Origin: Desulfobacterium sp.
Lineage (GTDB): Bacteria; Desulfobacterota; Desulfobacteria; Desulfobacterales; Desulfobacteraceae
Direction of reading: 5' to 3'
DNA: 64,000 nt
Assembly: GCA_030145245.1 (NCBI GenBank)
Contig: JAQYWC010000025.1
Coordinates: 1 to 64,000, forward strand
In this document: positions 24,983 through 34,430 of the stretch, piece by piece
How the letters are laid out: each line of letters starts with the position of its first letter
Numbering within the stretch: position 1 is the stretch's first letter
The notes under the pieces: generated by a model
The model's database searches: none
What the model saw: only the letters and a program-made list of their open reading frames with translations
What the model was told of the DNA's origin: nothing
Position numbers and translations under genes: made by a program

Positions 24983-27277
24983 ATGCATTACGATTTTGCG
25001 ATCATCGGCAGTGGTTTTGGTGGCAGTGTGTCTGCGCTGCGCCTGGCGGAAAAAGGGTACCGGGTGGCGGTGATCGAACAGGGGAAATGGGTGGACCCGG
25101 CCCGGATGGAGGCGGCGGCCCATGATTCAAAGAAATTGTTCTGGATGCCGGGCATTGGGCTGGACGGTTTCTTCAGCCAGTCTGTGTTCCGGCATCTGGG
25201 CATGGTGGGAGGCGTGGGGGTGGGCGGCGGCAGCCTGGTATATGCAGCCGTTCTTCTGAGGCCCAAGGATAAATTTTACGAAGATCCCCTGTGGAGCAGC
25301 CTGGGCATTGACTGGAAAAGGGAGATGGCCCCTTATTACGAAAAGGCTTCCCAAATGCTGGGGATCACCCCAAACCCGGGGTACGGCACCATGGATGAGT
25401 ACCTGAGAAAGACGGCCCAAGAGATGGGGGCCGGCGCAACCTTTGGCCCGACCCCCATGGGCATCTATTTTGGTACCCCCGGGGTGATGGCTGAGGACCC
25501 GTTTTTCAACGGCCACGGCCCGGTCCGGACCGGCTGCCACCTTTGCGGGGAGTGCCTGACCGGGTGTCCCCACGGCGCAAAGAACAGCCTGGATAAAAAC
25601 TACCTCTACCTGGCCCAGCGATCCGGGGCTGTCATTCTTCCCGAACGAAAGGTGGTGAAGATCGAACCCATGGAGAGCGGGAACTATCGGATCTCCATGA
25701 AGCATCCCCTGGGGTCCTTTAAAACCCATCCTCCCCTCACCGCCGCAAGGGTAGTTATCGCAGCCGGGGTGCTCGGCTCCCTGGAGCTGCTCCACCGGTG
25801 CAGGGATGTGACACAAACCCTGCCCCATATCTCCCGGCAGATGGGCAGGATCGTCCGCACCAACAGCGAAGCCATTGTGGGCGCCCTGTCTCCTGACCCG
25901 GATCTGGATCTCTCCGGGGGAACGACCATCTCTTCGGATTTCTATCCTGATCCCCACACCCACATCACCCAGAACCGCTTCCCCAGGGGGTTCACCTTTA
26001 ATAAATGGTATTTTGCGCCCATGACCGACCATGGCCGTCCCCTGGTCCGCTCCCTGCTGGCCCTGGGGAAAATCCTGGTCAACCCCCGGCCCATGCTTGA
26101 AAACTGGTTTGCGAAAAACTGGCACAGGCGGGTGACCATTCTCACGGTGATGCAGAATCTCGACAACCAGGTCTCATTGGGGTATGGCCGGAGTTTTCCA
26201 TTCCTGTTTCTCAAGCGCCGCCTCAAGACCGTTCCGGTGAAAGGCAGGGAGGCGCCGACCAACCTTCCCGTTGCCAACCGGGCCGCATCCATCCTGGCAC
26301 GGCTGACAAAAGGCGTGCCCTTGAACATCATCATGGAGAGCATGATGAATCTGTCGTTCACGGCCCACATCCTGGGCGGATGTCATATGGGGGCCTCCCC
26401 GGACAACGGGGTGATCGATACCAGTCACCAGGTTTTCGGGTGCCCGGGTATTTATGTGGTGGACGGGGCGGCCATATCCGCCAATGTGGGCGTGAATCCA
26501 AGCCTCACCATCGCAGCCATGGCCGAAAGGGCCATGGGCCTGATTCCTTTGAAAAAGGAGATGCCCAACGGATATTTAACAAATCCCATAACGGTTAAAA
26601 AGGAGGCTCCCGTGAAAAAAACTGTCAAACGCCTGCTGATGGTTACCCTGTTGTTCCTTTTGCTCAACCTGGCCCTGACCGGGATCAATATCTTCCAGAA
26701 AGGCGGTCCCTACGATGGCCGGCCCATGGAAGAGATCCTGGGACGGCCCCCTTCCCAGGCGGTTTTGAGGGACATTGAACAGCTGGAAAAACCGGAAGTG
26801 ATGCAGCTCTTTTTTGCTGCCCGGGTGCCGGAACTCTCCAATATGAAAGGGGAGTACAAGGCTGTCACCCTTGGAGTGGGGGTGCTTGCCCCTGCCGTGG
26901 ATTTCTATACCCATCATCTTTTCGGGCCCGGGCACTGGGAGGGCAAGGCGTTCTGTCCCACGGGAGAAAACAGGGGCCGGGGATATAATCTCTTTTCCGT
27001 TAAGGATGAAAACAAAGATCCGGTCAAGGCCCGGGCAAGGAGAATTGTGACCTTTGTGGGACCGTCCAATATTGATGGTAAAACGTCCTTTCACCTGGAA
27101 TACAGGACCCACAACCGGGGGCTGGTGAAAACCATGCAGGATGAGATCCGCCGGATCAACGACCGGCTGTTTATCGGCATGGGTCACATGGCCGTGGGGG
27201 GAGGGGCCATGAATCCTGCCCCGTTTGTCCTTTACGGCAAGCCCGCTCCGTGGGTGGGCGCAGATGCCGATGGATAG
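24983..27277 (+). CDS. GMC oxidoreductase (cholesterol oxidase-like) with C-terminal membrane-anchored extension
   Basis: A 764-residue protein. Residues ~1-540 form a GMC flavoprotein: FAD motif IIGSGFGGSVSALRLAE, the Cys cluster CHLCGECLTGCP (C-x2-C-x2-C-x3-CP) seen in some cholesterol-oxidase-like members, and a C-terminal GGCHMG...NVGVNPSLTI segment with the family His and Asn. A second part starts near residue 544 with KKTVKRLL plus a ~20-residue hydrophobic segment, then a ~190-residue soluble domain I do not recognise. The ATG at 24983 is set by GGAG eight bases upstream. Oxidation of an alcohol, possibly sterol- or terpenoid-like, is inferred. Confidence 0.85.
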   Translation: MHYDFAIIGSGFGGSVSALRLAEKGYRVAVIEQGKWVDPARMEAAAHDSKKLFWMPGIGLDGFFSQSVFRHLGMVGGVGVGGGSLVYAAVLLRPKDKFYEDPLWSSLGIDWKREMAPYYEKASQMLGITPNPGYGTMDEYLRKTAQEMGAGATFGPTPMGIYFGTPGVMAEDPFFNGHGPVRTGCHLCGECLTGCPHGAKNSLDKNYLYLAQRSGAVILPERKVVKIEPMESGNYRISMKHPLGSFKTHPPLTAARVVIAAGVLGSLELLHRCRDVTQTLPHISRQMGRIVRTNSEAIVGALSPDPDLDLSGGTTISSDFYPDPHTHITQNRFPRGFTFNKWYFAPMTDHGRPLVRSLLALGKILVNPRPMLENWFAKNWHRRVTILTVMQNLDNQVSLGYGRSFPFLFLKRRLKTVPVKGREAPTNLPVANRAASILARLTKGVPLNIIMESMMNLSFTAHILGGCHMGASPDNGVIDTSHQVFGCPGIYVVDGAAISANVGVNPSLTIAAMAERAMGLIPLKKEMPNGYLTNPITVKKEAPVKKTVKRLLMVTLLFLLLNLALTGINIFQKGGPYDGRPMEEILGRPPSQAVLRDIEQLEKPEVMQLFFAARVPELSNMKGEYKAVTLGVGVLAPAVDFYTHHLFGPGHWEGKAFCPTGENRGRGYNLFSVKDENKDPVKARARRIVTFVGPSNIDGKTSFHLEYRTHNRGLVKTMQDEIRRINDRLFIGMGHMAVGGGAMNPAPFVLYGKPAPWVGADADG
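26601..26614 (+). promoter_or_regulatory. Internal ribosome binding site and in-frame GTG
   Basis: AGGAGG at 26601-26606 is followed five bases later by an in-frame GTG (26612). It opens a Lys-rich, hydrophobic N-terminus looking like a signal anchor. The downstream ~222 residues could therefore also be made as a separate membrane protein, or two genes have recently fused. Confidence 0.55.
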
Positions 27278-27316
27278 TCCGGCCAGGGGAGTCGGCGGTT
27301 GCGCTTAATATCCTGC

Positions 27317-27375
27317 ATGGTTGCACCATATGTTGTTCTTTCTCAATATGCTGATACTTTTCATGGAACCCCATG
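27317..27375. promoter_or_regulatory. Candidate activator sites upstream of sigma-54 promoter
   Basis: Two perfect short inverted repeats are seen: ATGGT-TGC-ACCAT (27317-27329) and CATGG-AACC-CCATG (27362-27375). They lie about 60-120 bases upstream of the -24/-12 element, where enhancer-binding proteins usually bind. The arms are only five bases. Confidence 0.35.
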
Positions 27376-27421
27376 ACCGGGCGGTACCGTCAGTTAGCCC
27401 CTTTCCGGTCTTCCTTTGGGC

Positions 27422-27437
27422 TGGAACGGATATTGCT
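27422..27437 (+). promoter_or_regulatory. Sigma-54 (RpoN) -24/-12 promoter
   Basis: TGGAACGGATATTGCT differs from the consensus TGGCACG-N4-TTGCW at one base and has the invariant GG and GC exactly ten bases apart. The predicted start is near 27448, followed by the dehydrogenase gene at 27532. The next gene downstream encodes a sigma-54 activator, which supports the call. Confidence 0.8.
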
Positions 27438-27454
27438 AATTTAACTGGCATACT

Positions 27455-27470
27455 GGCACTGTTCAGTGCC
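27455..27470. promoter_or_regulatory. Perfect palindrome at the transcript start, candidate operator
   Basis: GGCACTG-TT-CAGTGCC is a perfect 7-2-7 palindrome just downstream of the predicted sigma-54 start. A repressor bound here would block the dehydrogenase transcript. The double-TetR protein encoded at 31860-33038 is one candidate. Confidence 0.55.
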
Positions 27471-27531
27471 CCGGCGTCCCCATGGAAACAGGCCTTCAGG
27501 CCACCTAACTTCAAAGCAAAGGATATTTAGC

Positions 27532-28683
27532 ATGGCAAAAGACCTCTATTTTACGAAGGATCATCAACTGGTCAGAACGGCTGTGGCGGATTTTATTAAA
27601 AAGGAGATCAACCCCCATGTGGACCAGTGGGAAGAGACCGGCTTAACCCCCCTCCATGACATCTTTAAAAAGATGGGGGAGCTCGGGTTCCTGGGGATCC
27701 GGTATGATACAAAATACGGGGGAGAGGGCCTGGACTATTGGTATGAACTGGTTTTCCTGGAAGAGATCGCCAGGATTCAATCCGGCGGCGTTGCCCTGGC
27801 CATGATGGTCCAGACCAACATGGCGACTCCTGCCATCTACGATTTTGGCAGCGACTACCTGAAGGAGGCCTATCTGAAGCCGGCACTGGAAGGAAGAATG
27901 GTGGCCGCCATCGCTGTCACAGAACCGGACGCAGGCTCTGATGTGGCCAACATAAAGACCACGGCCACCCGGGAGGAAGACCATTACATCCTCAACGGTT
28001 CAAAAACATACATCACCAACGGTACCCAGGCCGATTTTCTGACCCTGCTTGCCAGAACCAGTGATGATCCCGGCTACCACAGCTTTTCCCTGTTTGTGGT
28101 GCCCACGGATCTTCCGGGATTCCAGGTGAGCAAGAAGCTTGACAAACTGGGCATGCGCAGCAGTGACACGGCCGAACTCTTCTTTGATAACATGAAGATC
28201 CCGGCCGAAAACCTGATCGGCACCGAGGGGGAAGGGTTTATCCAGCAGATGATGCAGTTTCAGCATGAACGGTTCAGCGCTTTGCCCCTGGCCTATGGCA
28301 CCGCCGAGATGATCATCAGGGAGACCGTGGCGTATTTGAAACAGCGGGTGGTCTTTGGCAAACCTCTGATCAGGCAGCAGGTGATCCGCCACAACCTGGC
28401 CCAGTGGCAGGCTGAGATCCTGTCGGTGAAACAGCTGACCTATCACATCGTCAGGATGAAGATGGCGGGTCAGGATGTCGCAAAGGAGGTGTCCATGGGG
28501 AAACTTCTGGCGGCCCAGCTGGTCCAGAAGGTGGCTGACGGCTGTCTCCAGTATTACGGCGGATCCGGGTTCATCAACGAGATGCGAATTTCACGGTACT
28601 TCAGGGACTCTAAGCTGATCTCCGTTGGCGGAGGGGCAGACGAGGTGATGAAGGAGATCATTGCAAAACTGGAAGGATATTGA
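27532..28683 (+). CDS. Acyl-CoA dehydrogenase
   Basis: A 383-residue acyl-CoA dehydrogenase, very similar throughout to the enzyme at 13229-14380 (both start with a D.YFTKDH segment). The motif AVTEPDAGSD is present. A Glu is in FQHERF, and ISVGGGADEVM lacks the MCAD-type Glu. The ATG at 27532 has AAGGA nine bases upstream, and the longer in-frame start at 27466 would begin at the palindrome. It is the only enzyme gene directly behind the sigma-54 promoter, so this paralogue seems to be induced separately from the operon copy. Confidence 0.92.
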   Translation: MAKDLYFTKDHQLVRTAVADFIKKEINPHVDQWEETGLTPLHDIFKKMGELGFLGIRYDTKYGGEGLDYWYELVFLEEIARIQSGGVALAMMVQTNMATPAIYDFGSDYLKEAYLKPALEGRMVAAIAVTEPDAGSDVANIKTTATREEDHYILNGSKTYITNGTQADFLTLLARTSDDPGYHSFSLFVVPTDLPGFQVSKKLDKLGMRSSDTAELFFDNMKIPAENLIGTEGEGFIQQMMQFQHERFSALPLAYGTAEMIIRETVAYLKQRVVFGKPLIRQQVIRHNLAQWQAEILSVKQLTYHIVRMKMAGQDVAKEVSMGKLLAAQLVQKVADGCLQYYGGSGFINEMRISRYFRDSKLISVGGGADEVMKEIIAKLEGY

Positions 28684-28692
28684 CCCGGGAAT

Positions 28693-28721
28693 TTGACATT
28701 TCGCGGTCAATATTCAATAAC
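28693..28721 (+). promoter_or_regulatory. Sigma-70-type promoter for the sigma-54 activator
   Basis: TTGACA (28693-28698) and AATAAC (28716-28721) are separated by 17 bases, ending 44 bases before the TTG start. TTGAC and GTCAA also form an inverted repeat around the spacer. Confidence 0.45.
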
Positions 28722-28765
28722 AGCAAACCACCTGTATCCATAGAACCTTTGAAAAGGAATCGACC

Positions 28766-31700
28766 TTGGAAAGAGACAGCAGACTGGATATCCTGAGTTA
28801 CGCCTCCATCTTTGAAGAGGAATTTTCAATCGACTGGGTCATAGAGCTCACCGGGAAAAAAGCCCTGGTTGTTCTGTCTGCCCTGGAGTACGGGTGTGGG
28901 CAACAGTGGCTGGAACCCAAGGGCACCGGCATATTTTGCTTCAAGGACCTTGACCGGCTTTCCCGGATCCGGGCCAGCCTTGGGCCTGACAAAACCCGTC
29001 GGCTCCACACCCGGGCCCTGGAGATTCTGTCATCAGACCTGCCCGACATTCCGGAAAAAAACAGCCGTCTGGCAAAGCATCTGCTCAACATTCAAAACGA
29101 TCTCCAAGGGTGCCGGCTGCTGCTGGAAGAGGGCTCGGACCACAGGAAAGCCTGCCGCCATGATGACGCCAGGCGTTACTATGACAAGGCCCTGGCGGAT
29201 CTGGAACACCACAGGGGGCCCACGGCCGACGCCCTTTTCATGGCCACGACCCTCCAATATGCCAAGATCTGGATCACCAGCCAGAGCTACCGGCACGCCC
29301 AAGCCATATTGAGAAAGGCCATTACCAAGGCAAAGGCGCTGGAGGACAAGGCCGCATTGCCCCTGCTGCGCCTGCACCTGGCCCACCAGGAGCTGTTTTT
29401 CGGACAGTATTCGGAAGCAGAGAAACAATTTGAACTGGGCCGGGCCATGATCGGGGAGACCGAGAACCCCTCCCTGATCAGGTCTGCCCGCTTGTTCAAT
29501 ACCTTTCTTCTCTACTGGAAGGGCGAGTTCAGCCAGGCCTTTTCCAGCTATGAGGCCTATATCCCGGCCATTGAAATCCCCCCGGAAACAAGGTTCGACT
29601 GCATCGCCAAACTGATCTCAGGCCACGCTTCAGGGCTGATCGGGCAGATCACCCAGGGCATGGGCATGATCGATTCCGTGCATCAGCATTGCACCAAAAA
29701 CGGGGATCTTGCCATTGCCACCTATGCTTCCCTTGCCATGGGATCCCTGCTTGGGCTGGTCAACCGGTTTAACGAGGCGATCGATTATTACGATAAAGCC
29801 CTGGACGAAGCCATGGCAAGTCAGAGCACCCGTCCTAAAACCTATGCGCTTCTCTCCCTTGCCCATGCCAACTTCAGGCTGAAAAACAACCGGAGATCGG
29901 TGAAATATCTCCGGGAATACCTGGCCATGAGTAAAAAGACCCGGTACCAGGTGGTCCAGGATCCTTTTTTGTTTGAAATCTGCTGGGCCATGGAGCAGGG
30001 TGAATACCCCGGGGTGGAAGGGCTCTCTCTCTCCGAAGAACTCAGCCAGGCGGAAAAAAGCCACAATGTCTTCATGCAGGGCATGACCGATTATTATAAG
30101 GCCATGACCATGGAGGGTGCCGATGCACCGTTTGGAGAGGTGATCGATCTCTACAAACGATCCATGGACCGGATTCGCTGTTCCGGCCATCAGGTGTATC
30201 TCGCCCAGGTGGGGCTCTCCATGGCCAGGCTCATGCAGCGCAGCGGCCGGGAAAAAGAGGCGCTGGCCTGCGCCACGCCCCTGGTCAAGACCCTCTCTTC
30301 CATTGATGAGCACCTGATCCCGGACGATTTTCTCTTTCTGGCCAAGGCGTCCCCCAGCAAGGCGTTCCTTCTCAAGGAGATTTTGAACCTCGGCCAGGAG
30401 ATCGTCAACATGCGGAACACCCACGATCTCCTGGGCAAAATCATCTCAACGGTTAACCGCATCACCGGGGCGGAACGGGGCGCCATCTTCCTGGCCGGGG
30501 AGAAGCCCGGGGAGCTGCACCTGGAAGCGGCAAAGAACCTCACCCAGGACCATATTCTTTCAAAGGATTTTGCAGGGTCCATGGAGATTGTGGAGCGCAT
30601 CGCCCGATCGGAAAAAGGGGGGATCTTCGAGCCCGTGGTGGACCCTGAAAGCGACCTTGCCAAATGGGAACGGATCCGCTCCCTGATCTGTGTGCCCATG
30701 CGGCTGAAAAACCGCCTGATCGGTGTGCTTTATCACGACAACCGGCTGTTCCAAAGCGTGTTCAGGGAATCAGACCTGGAGATCCTGAACTACTTTGCCG
30801 CCCAGGCCGCCATTGCCATCGACAATGCCCGGGTGTACCAGACCCTGGAAAATCTCTACCAGAAGGAGAAGGAGGAGAAAAAATACTACGAAGAACAATA
30901 TCTTGAGAGCCTGGCCGTGGATGAGATCGTTGGCAAAAGCGCGGCCATCAAGCGGGTGTTTTCCCACATCGAGTCGGTGGCGGAGACCGACACCACGGTT
31001 CTCATCACCGGAGAAACCGGGGTGGGTAAGGAGCTTGTGGCAAGGGCGGTGCATCGAAACAGCCTGCGCCGGGAGGGGCCGTTCATCCGGGTCAACTGCG
31101 CCGCCCTGCCGGAAAGCCTGATCGCAAGCGAATTGTTCGGCCATGAAAAAGGGGCCTTTACCGGCGCCACCAAGCAGAGAATGGGCCGGTTTGAGCTGGC
31201 CGACGGCGGCACCCTGTTCCTGGATGAGATCGGAGATATTTCTCCCTACATCCAGGTGCGGTTGCTCAGGGTGCTGCAAACCCATGAGTTCGAGCGGGTG
31301 GGCAGCCAGAAGACCATCCGGTCCAACTTCAGGCTTTTAACCGCCACCAACAAGGATCTCAAGCAGGAGGTGAAAAACGACCGCTTCAGGGAGGATCTTT
31401 TCTACCGGTTGAATATCTTCCCCATCCACATCCCCGCCCTGCGGGAGAGGGCGGAGGATATCCCGATTCTGGCCCGGCATTTCCTGAACAAGAGCGCCGA
31501 ACGGTTGAACAAGCCCACCCACAAGATCTCAAGGGAGGAAACCGATAAACTGATGGCCTATCGATGGCCGGGCAACATCCGGGAGTTGGAAAACATTGTT
31601 GAAAGGGGGGTGATCCTCAGCCGTGGAGCCCACCTGCGGATTCCCAAGGCCGGGTTTCAGTCCAATATCCCCATGGTGGAATCTGCGGAACTGTCCCTGG

Positions 31701-31891
31701 AGGAGATGGAGCGCCAGTATATCCTCCTGGTTCTCAAACATACCGGCGGGAAAATCAACGGACCCGGGGGGGCTGCGGAAAAACTGAAACTCCATCCCAG
31801 CACCCTGCGGTTCCGCATTAAAAAACTGGGCATCGTTCTGGAACGCAGCCCCAGCCGGGTCAGAGCAACAACAGATCACACTGGGTTGTGA
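28766..31891 (+). CDS. Sigma-54-dependent activator with TPR, GAF, AAA+ and Fis-type HTH
   Basis: A 1041-residue bacterial enhancer-binding protein. The N-terminal ~540 residues are helical with TPR-like repeats, as in MalT/LuxR-type sensors. A GAF domain follows (about 555-690). A short coiled coil leads to the AAA+ domain with Walker A GETGVGKE (~749-756), the sigma-54-contacting GAFTGA (~796-801) and Walker [10 protein letters not shown] Fis-type HTH is at the C-terminus. The start is TTG, preceded by AAAGGA. It lies just downstream of the sigma-54-controlled dehydrogenase gene and probably activates it. Its last 32 bases overlap the convergent double-TetR gene. Confidence 0.93.
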   Translation: MERDSRLDILSYASIFEEEFSIDWVIELTGKKALVVLSALEYGCGQQWLEPKGTGIFCFKDLDRLSRIRASLGPDKTRRLHTRALEILSSDLPDIPEKNSRLAKHLLNIQNDLQGCRLLLEEGSDHRKACRHDDARRYYDKALADLEHHRGPTADALFMATTLQYAKIWITSQSYRHAQAILRKAITKAKALEDKAALPLLRLHLAHQELFFGQYSEAEKQFELGRAMIGETENPSLIRSARLFNTFLLYWKGEFSQAFSSYEAYIPAIEIPPETRFDCIAKLISGHASGLIGQITQGMGMIDSVHQHCTKNGDLAIATYASLAMGSLLGLVNRFNEAIDYYDKALDEAMASQSTRPKTYALLSLAHANFRLKNNRRSVKYLREYLAMSKKTRYQVVQDPFLFEICWAMEQGEYPGVEGLSLSEELSQAEKSHNVFMQGMTDYYKAMTMEGADAPFGEVIDLYKRSMDRIRCSGHQVYLAQVGLSMARLMQRSGREKEALACATPLVKTLSSIDEHLIPDDFLFLAKASPSKAFLLKEILNLGQEIVNMRNTHDLLGKIISTVNRITGAERGAIFLAGEKPGELHLEAAKNLTQDHILSKDFAGSMEIVERIARSEKGGIFEPVVDPESDLAKWERIRSLICVPMRLKNRLIGVLYHDNRLFQSVFRESDLEILNYFAAQAAIAIDNARVYQTLENLYQKEKEEKKYYEEQYLESLAVDEIVGKSAAIKRVFSHIESVAETDTTVLITGETGVGKELVARAVHRNSLRREGPFIRVNCAALPESLIASELFGHEKGAFTGATKQRMGRFELADGGTLFLDEIGDISPYIQVRLLRVLQTHEFERVGSQKTIRSNFRLLTATNKDLKQEVKNDRFREDLFYRLNIFPIHIPALRERAEDIPILARHFLNKSAERLNKPTHKISREETDKLMAYRWPGNIRELENIVERGVILSRGAHLRIPKAGFQSNIPMVESAELSLEEMERQYILLVLKHTGGKINGPGGAAEKLKLHPSTLRFRIKKLGIVLERSPSRVRATTDHTGL

Positions 31892-33038
31892 CCGCACGGG
31901 AGAAGAGATCGGTGATATGGTCGATCTCCTTCATCTTGTCAACCGGGCGGTCCGGGAAGAGGAGCCACCGGAGCGCCATGTGGATAAAGACGCCCATGAA
32001 CATGTTGCAGAAGACCCTGGGGTTGATCTCCTTCCTGAACACCCCCCGGGCCTGGCCGTCCCGGACGATCTCTCCCAGGGAGGCCATATAGGTTCTGTGC
32101 TCTGCCAGGGCCTCGGACTGGTAAAAACTTTGGTTCATGAGGGAGTCCATGATAAAGACCTTCAGGAAATCCCGGTTTTTGAGGAAAATGCAGAAATGAC
32201 GCCTTAAAAACCGGCGCAGCCTGGCCAGGGGAGAGGTGAGGGCAAAGGGCCCGGTCAACTGGCTTGTGAGGGCGGTGATGCGGTGGCAGGAGATGGAGAT
32301 GAGGAGGTTTTCCTTGCTCTTGAAATAATCGTAGATGGATCCCTCCGCCACCCCGGCTTTCCGGGCGATCTGGGCGATCTTGGTCTTCTCATACCCCTTT
32401 TCGGCAAAGATCGCCTCGGCAGCCCTGAGGATGCGGCACCGTTTCACCCGGGTATGGGGCAGGGGCTTTTCCTCGATCATGGCAAAGAGAATCCGGAGGA
32501 TATCCTCCCAGTCGCTTACGATGTCCCGGGTTTCGCCCAGCATCACGCAATTGATCGCTTCCATGTCCACGGTGCCGTATATCAGTTCATTGATCAGGCG
32601 CATGTCGACATCCCGGCGATAGAGCCCGGCCTGAACCCCCTGGTTCAGGATTTCGGAGCAGATCCCGGCGTGCTCCTTCATGAGGGCATAGGCTGAGGAG
32701 TCGTAAAACTCCCGGCTTGAGCGGTATTCAAACATCAGGTTCCGGACAAAATCCCGGTTCCGGTCGATGTAGACCAGGGCGTACCAGGTGAATTTGCTCA
32801 GGCGGGACTTGGGCTCGGAGATTCCCTGGAGCTGGTCATGGAGTTCCCGGAGGGTGTCCTTGATCCGTTCCCGGGCCACGGCAAATACCAGCCCTTTTTT
32901 GCCCTTGAAGTACCGGTAGGCATGGGAATGGGCCACATTGGCCCGGTCGGCAATGTCCGCGATGGTGGTGCCTGCGATCCCCTTTTGGGCCAGGAGCTCC
33001 TCGGCGGCCCGCAGGATTTTTGCTTGGGTTTTATTCAT
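31860..33038 (-). CDS. Tandem TetR protein (two TetR units in one chain)
   Basis: A 392-residue protein with two complete TetR-like units. The first HTH is [15 protein letters not shown] with [14 protein letters not shown] (about 5-50). The second is [15 protein letters not shown] with [14 protein letters not shown] (about 202-248). Each is followed by its own helical regulatory segment. Standard TetR proteins are ~190-220 residues and act as dimers, so this chain may be a covalent pseudodimer or bind two half-sites of unequal sequence. It converges on and slightly overlaps the sigma-54 activator gene. Confidence 0.88.
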   Translation of the reverse strand: MNKTQAKILRAAEELLAQKGIAGTTIADIADRANVAHSHAYRYFKGKKGLVFAVARERIKDTLRELHDQLQGISEPKSRLSKFTWYALVYIDRNRDFVRNLMFEYRSSREFYDSSAYALMKEHAGICSEILNQGVQAGLYRRDVDMRLINELIYGTVDMEAINCVMLGETRDIVSDWEDILRILFAMIEEKPLPHTRVKRCRILRAAEAIFAEKGYEKTKIAQIARKAGVAEGSIYDYFKSKENLLISISCHRITALTSQLTGPFALTSPLARLRRFLRRHFCIFLKNRDFLKVFIMDSLMNQSFYQSEALAEHRTYMASLGEIVRDGQARGVFRKEINPRVFCNMFMGVFIHMALRWLLFPDRPVDKMKEIDHITDLFSRAVTTQCDLLLL

Positions 33039-33287
33039 AATTTTTTATTCTTGAATCAGATTCAGTTGATACCCATCCATGTACCACATACCGATCTTCC
33101 AGTAAAGCACCTTGGGATTCTTCATTCTGAGTCATATTCACATAAAATCCCGGTATTGTTTTTCCCAGTTACCCAGGAGATCCTGGAATTATCCCAGGGG
33201 CAGGTTCTTCACGATCCCTGTTTGTGGGATTGAAAGCCTCGATTTACAGTGTGTTGAAACGAATATTGCGAAAGGCGCTTTTTTTGC

Positions 33288-33316
33288 TTGACAATCGTGT
33301 TGGGGTGTTTCATAAA
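33288..33316 (+). promoter_or_regulatory. Sigma-70-type promoter
   Basis: TTGACA (33288-33293) and CATAAA (33311-33316) are separated by 17 bases. The predicted start near 33323 gives a leader of about 400 nt before the first gene, long enough to include the riboswitch. Confidence 0.55.
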
Positions 33317-33320
33317 TGAA

Positions 33321-33337
33321 TTAAGTTCAGAACTTAA
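33321..33337. promoter_or_regulatory. Perfect 8-1-8 palindrome, operator-like
   Basis: TTAAGTTC-A-GAACTTAA is perfectly symmetric and lies immediately after the -10 element, across the expected transcript start. A repressor bound here would block transcription. Confidence 0.65.
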
Positions 33338-33599
33338 ATCGTATGAATAAGTTTTGAATGACTTACCCTGTGAATTTGATCCAGAAAAATTTGTTTCCTT
33401 TATCCAAGGATTATCTGCACCGGACGGATCCTGGGTCGGCCCCATGGTTGAGCCAGCAGTTAAACGGGACCGGCCGGGCGTACATAATAATCCTGGGGAA
33501 ATCATGTCGGAAAAAGGAGGTGAGAAAAGCAAGTCAGACCGGCCCCACGGGGTGTTTTTTTTGAAAATTTGTAGAACGGTGTTTGCAGCCATGAGGGTT

Positions 33600-33695
33600 G
33601 CTCACCAAACCGAAGAAAAGCCAAACTGCAGGTAACTGCGGGACGGAAAGCCACGGGGTCCGCGTCGGTTCGCGGATGGACGGGCTGCCTCTGGA
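33600..33695 (+). ncRNA. Cyclic-di-GMP-I (GEMM) riboswitch
   Basis: The conserved GEMM-I core is recognisable. CCAAAC leads to a GCAG-GTAA-CTGC stem with a GNRA tetraloop (33626-33639), then GGGACGGAAAGCC (33640-33652), a second stem TCCGCG/CGCGGA (about 33659-33676) and the closing GGACGGGCTGCC (about 33678-33689). This matches the GEMM order of tetraloop helix, GGGACGCAAAGCC and receptor helix. It ends about 40 bases before the start of the first gene, whose ribosome binding site AGGAGG follows. No strong terminator lies between, so translational control is likely. Confidence 0.85.
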
Positions 33696-33731
33696 AAAGT
33701 CAACCAACACTTTTTTAGGAGGTTTTTTAGG

Positions 33732-34412
33732 ATGAAAAAATTAACCGGACTTTTGATCGTCACTCTTCTCGTTGTCTCCCCCATGTCAGCTTCAGCCCTT
33801 GAAGCACTGACCGATTCCGCCATGAACCAGGTTACAGCCCAGGCCGGTGTCAACATCGGCGCAGATAACATCATTATCTACAAGAGTGAACTCACAGCCA
33901 AGAAGTATGTGGATTCCGACGGTATCGCAGGCGCTATCAACGGCCATATGGTCTATCAGGGTGATGGCTCCGAGGCAGCCCTGTATGTGCAGAACTCCGA
34001 CACCATCACCCTGATTGACGGCGTTCATTTTGCCGGCGGGACGCCGGATACCAACCTGAACATCGAGTGGGGCACGACCATTAATGCCAATGTCTACACC
34101 TACGATGCTGACGGGAACCGGCTGACCGAGACGTTTACTGCGGGTGCAACCCTTGACCAGCTGATGGATCATAAGAAAAAGACCCTCTCCATCGACATCG
34201 CCAATATTGTTCTTGGCGCCGACAGAACAAAGACCGCCGTGGTAATCGGTCTTCCCACCATCGTGATCCAGACCAATGGCGGCACCCAGGTGGTCGGACT
34301 TGAAAACAGGAGTGGCGCAGCCACAGCGGAAGACGGCGAGCTGATCAAAATCGAAAAACCCCAGACCGTGGTGGCCATCCTCGACGGCATGGTGACCATC
34401 TCAGCCCATTAA
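33732..34412 (+). CDS. Exported protein 1 of riboswitch operon (DUF6160/Fil-like N-terminal motif)
   Basis: A 226-residue secreted protein. The signal peptide spans residues ~1-22 (KKLTGLLIVTLLVVSPMSA). It is followed at once by LTDSAMNQVTAQAGVNI (about 26-42), a motif shared with the two next genes and resembling the N-terminus of Fil-type/DUF6160 surface proteins. The rest is beta-rich, with many Asn, Thr and Gly residues, suggesting a beta-solenoid or fibre-like domain. It has no Cys. AGGAGG precedes the ATG. As the first gene after the riboswitch it should be the most strongly c-di-GMP-controlled product. Its function is not known. Confidence 0.75.
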   Translation: MKKLTGLLIVTLLVVSPMSASALEALTDSAMNQVTAQAGVNIGADNIIIYKSELTAKKYVDSDGIAGAINGHMVYQGDGSEAALYVQNSDTITLIDGVHFAGGTPDTNLNIEWGTTINANVYTYDADGNRLTETFTAGATLDQLMDHKKKTLSIDIANIVLGADRTKTAVVIGLPTIVIQTNGGTQVVGLENRSGAATAEDGELIKIEKPQTVVAILDGMVTISAH

Positions 34413-34430
34413 TCGCAATTACGACAAAAA

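Larger units (their letters stand above)
33039..33731 (+). other. Long 5' leader region of the c-di-GMP-controlled operon
   Basis: About 690 bases without a firm gene. It holds a sigma-70-like promoter (33288-33316), an adjacent perfect palindrome (33321-33337), a small GC hairpin with eight Ts (33541-33562) that could be a weak terminator, and a GEMM-I riboswitch (33600-33695). A short frame ending at 33635 runs into the riboswitch and is not accepted as a gene. Nothing is recognised in 33039-33280. Confidence 0.6.

Noticed and set aside
24983-27277. Cys cluster CxxCxxCxxxCP as proof of a new iron-sulfur GMC enzyme
   Set aside because: A similar Cys-rich segment is known in cholesterol-oxidase-like GMC proteins, so it is not by itself novel. 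Cluster binding is unproven.
28693-28721. TTGAC/GTCAA inverted repeat as an operator for the sigma-54 activator
   Set aside because: The arms are only five bases and one of them is the -35 hexamer itself, so chance is likely.
33354-33635. A 93-codon plus-strand frame before the riboswitch
   Set aside because: It ends inside the GEMM aptamer, has no recognisable domain and lies within the untranslated leader. A shorter start at 33504 is preceded by a modest GGGGAAA, so a small protein cannot be fully excluded.
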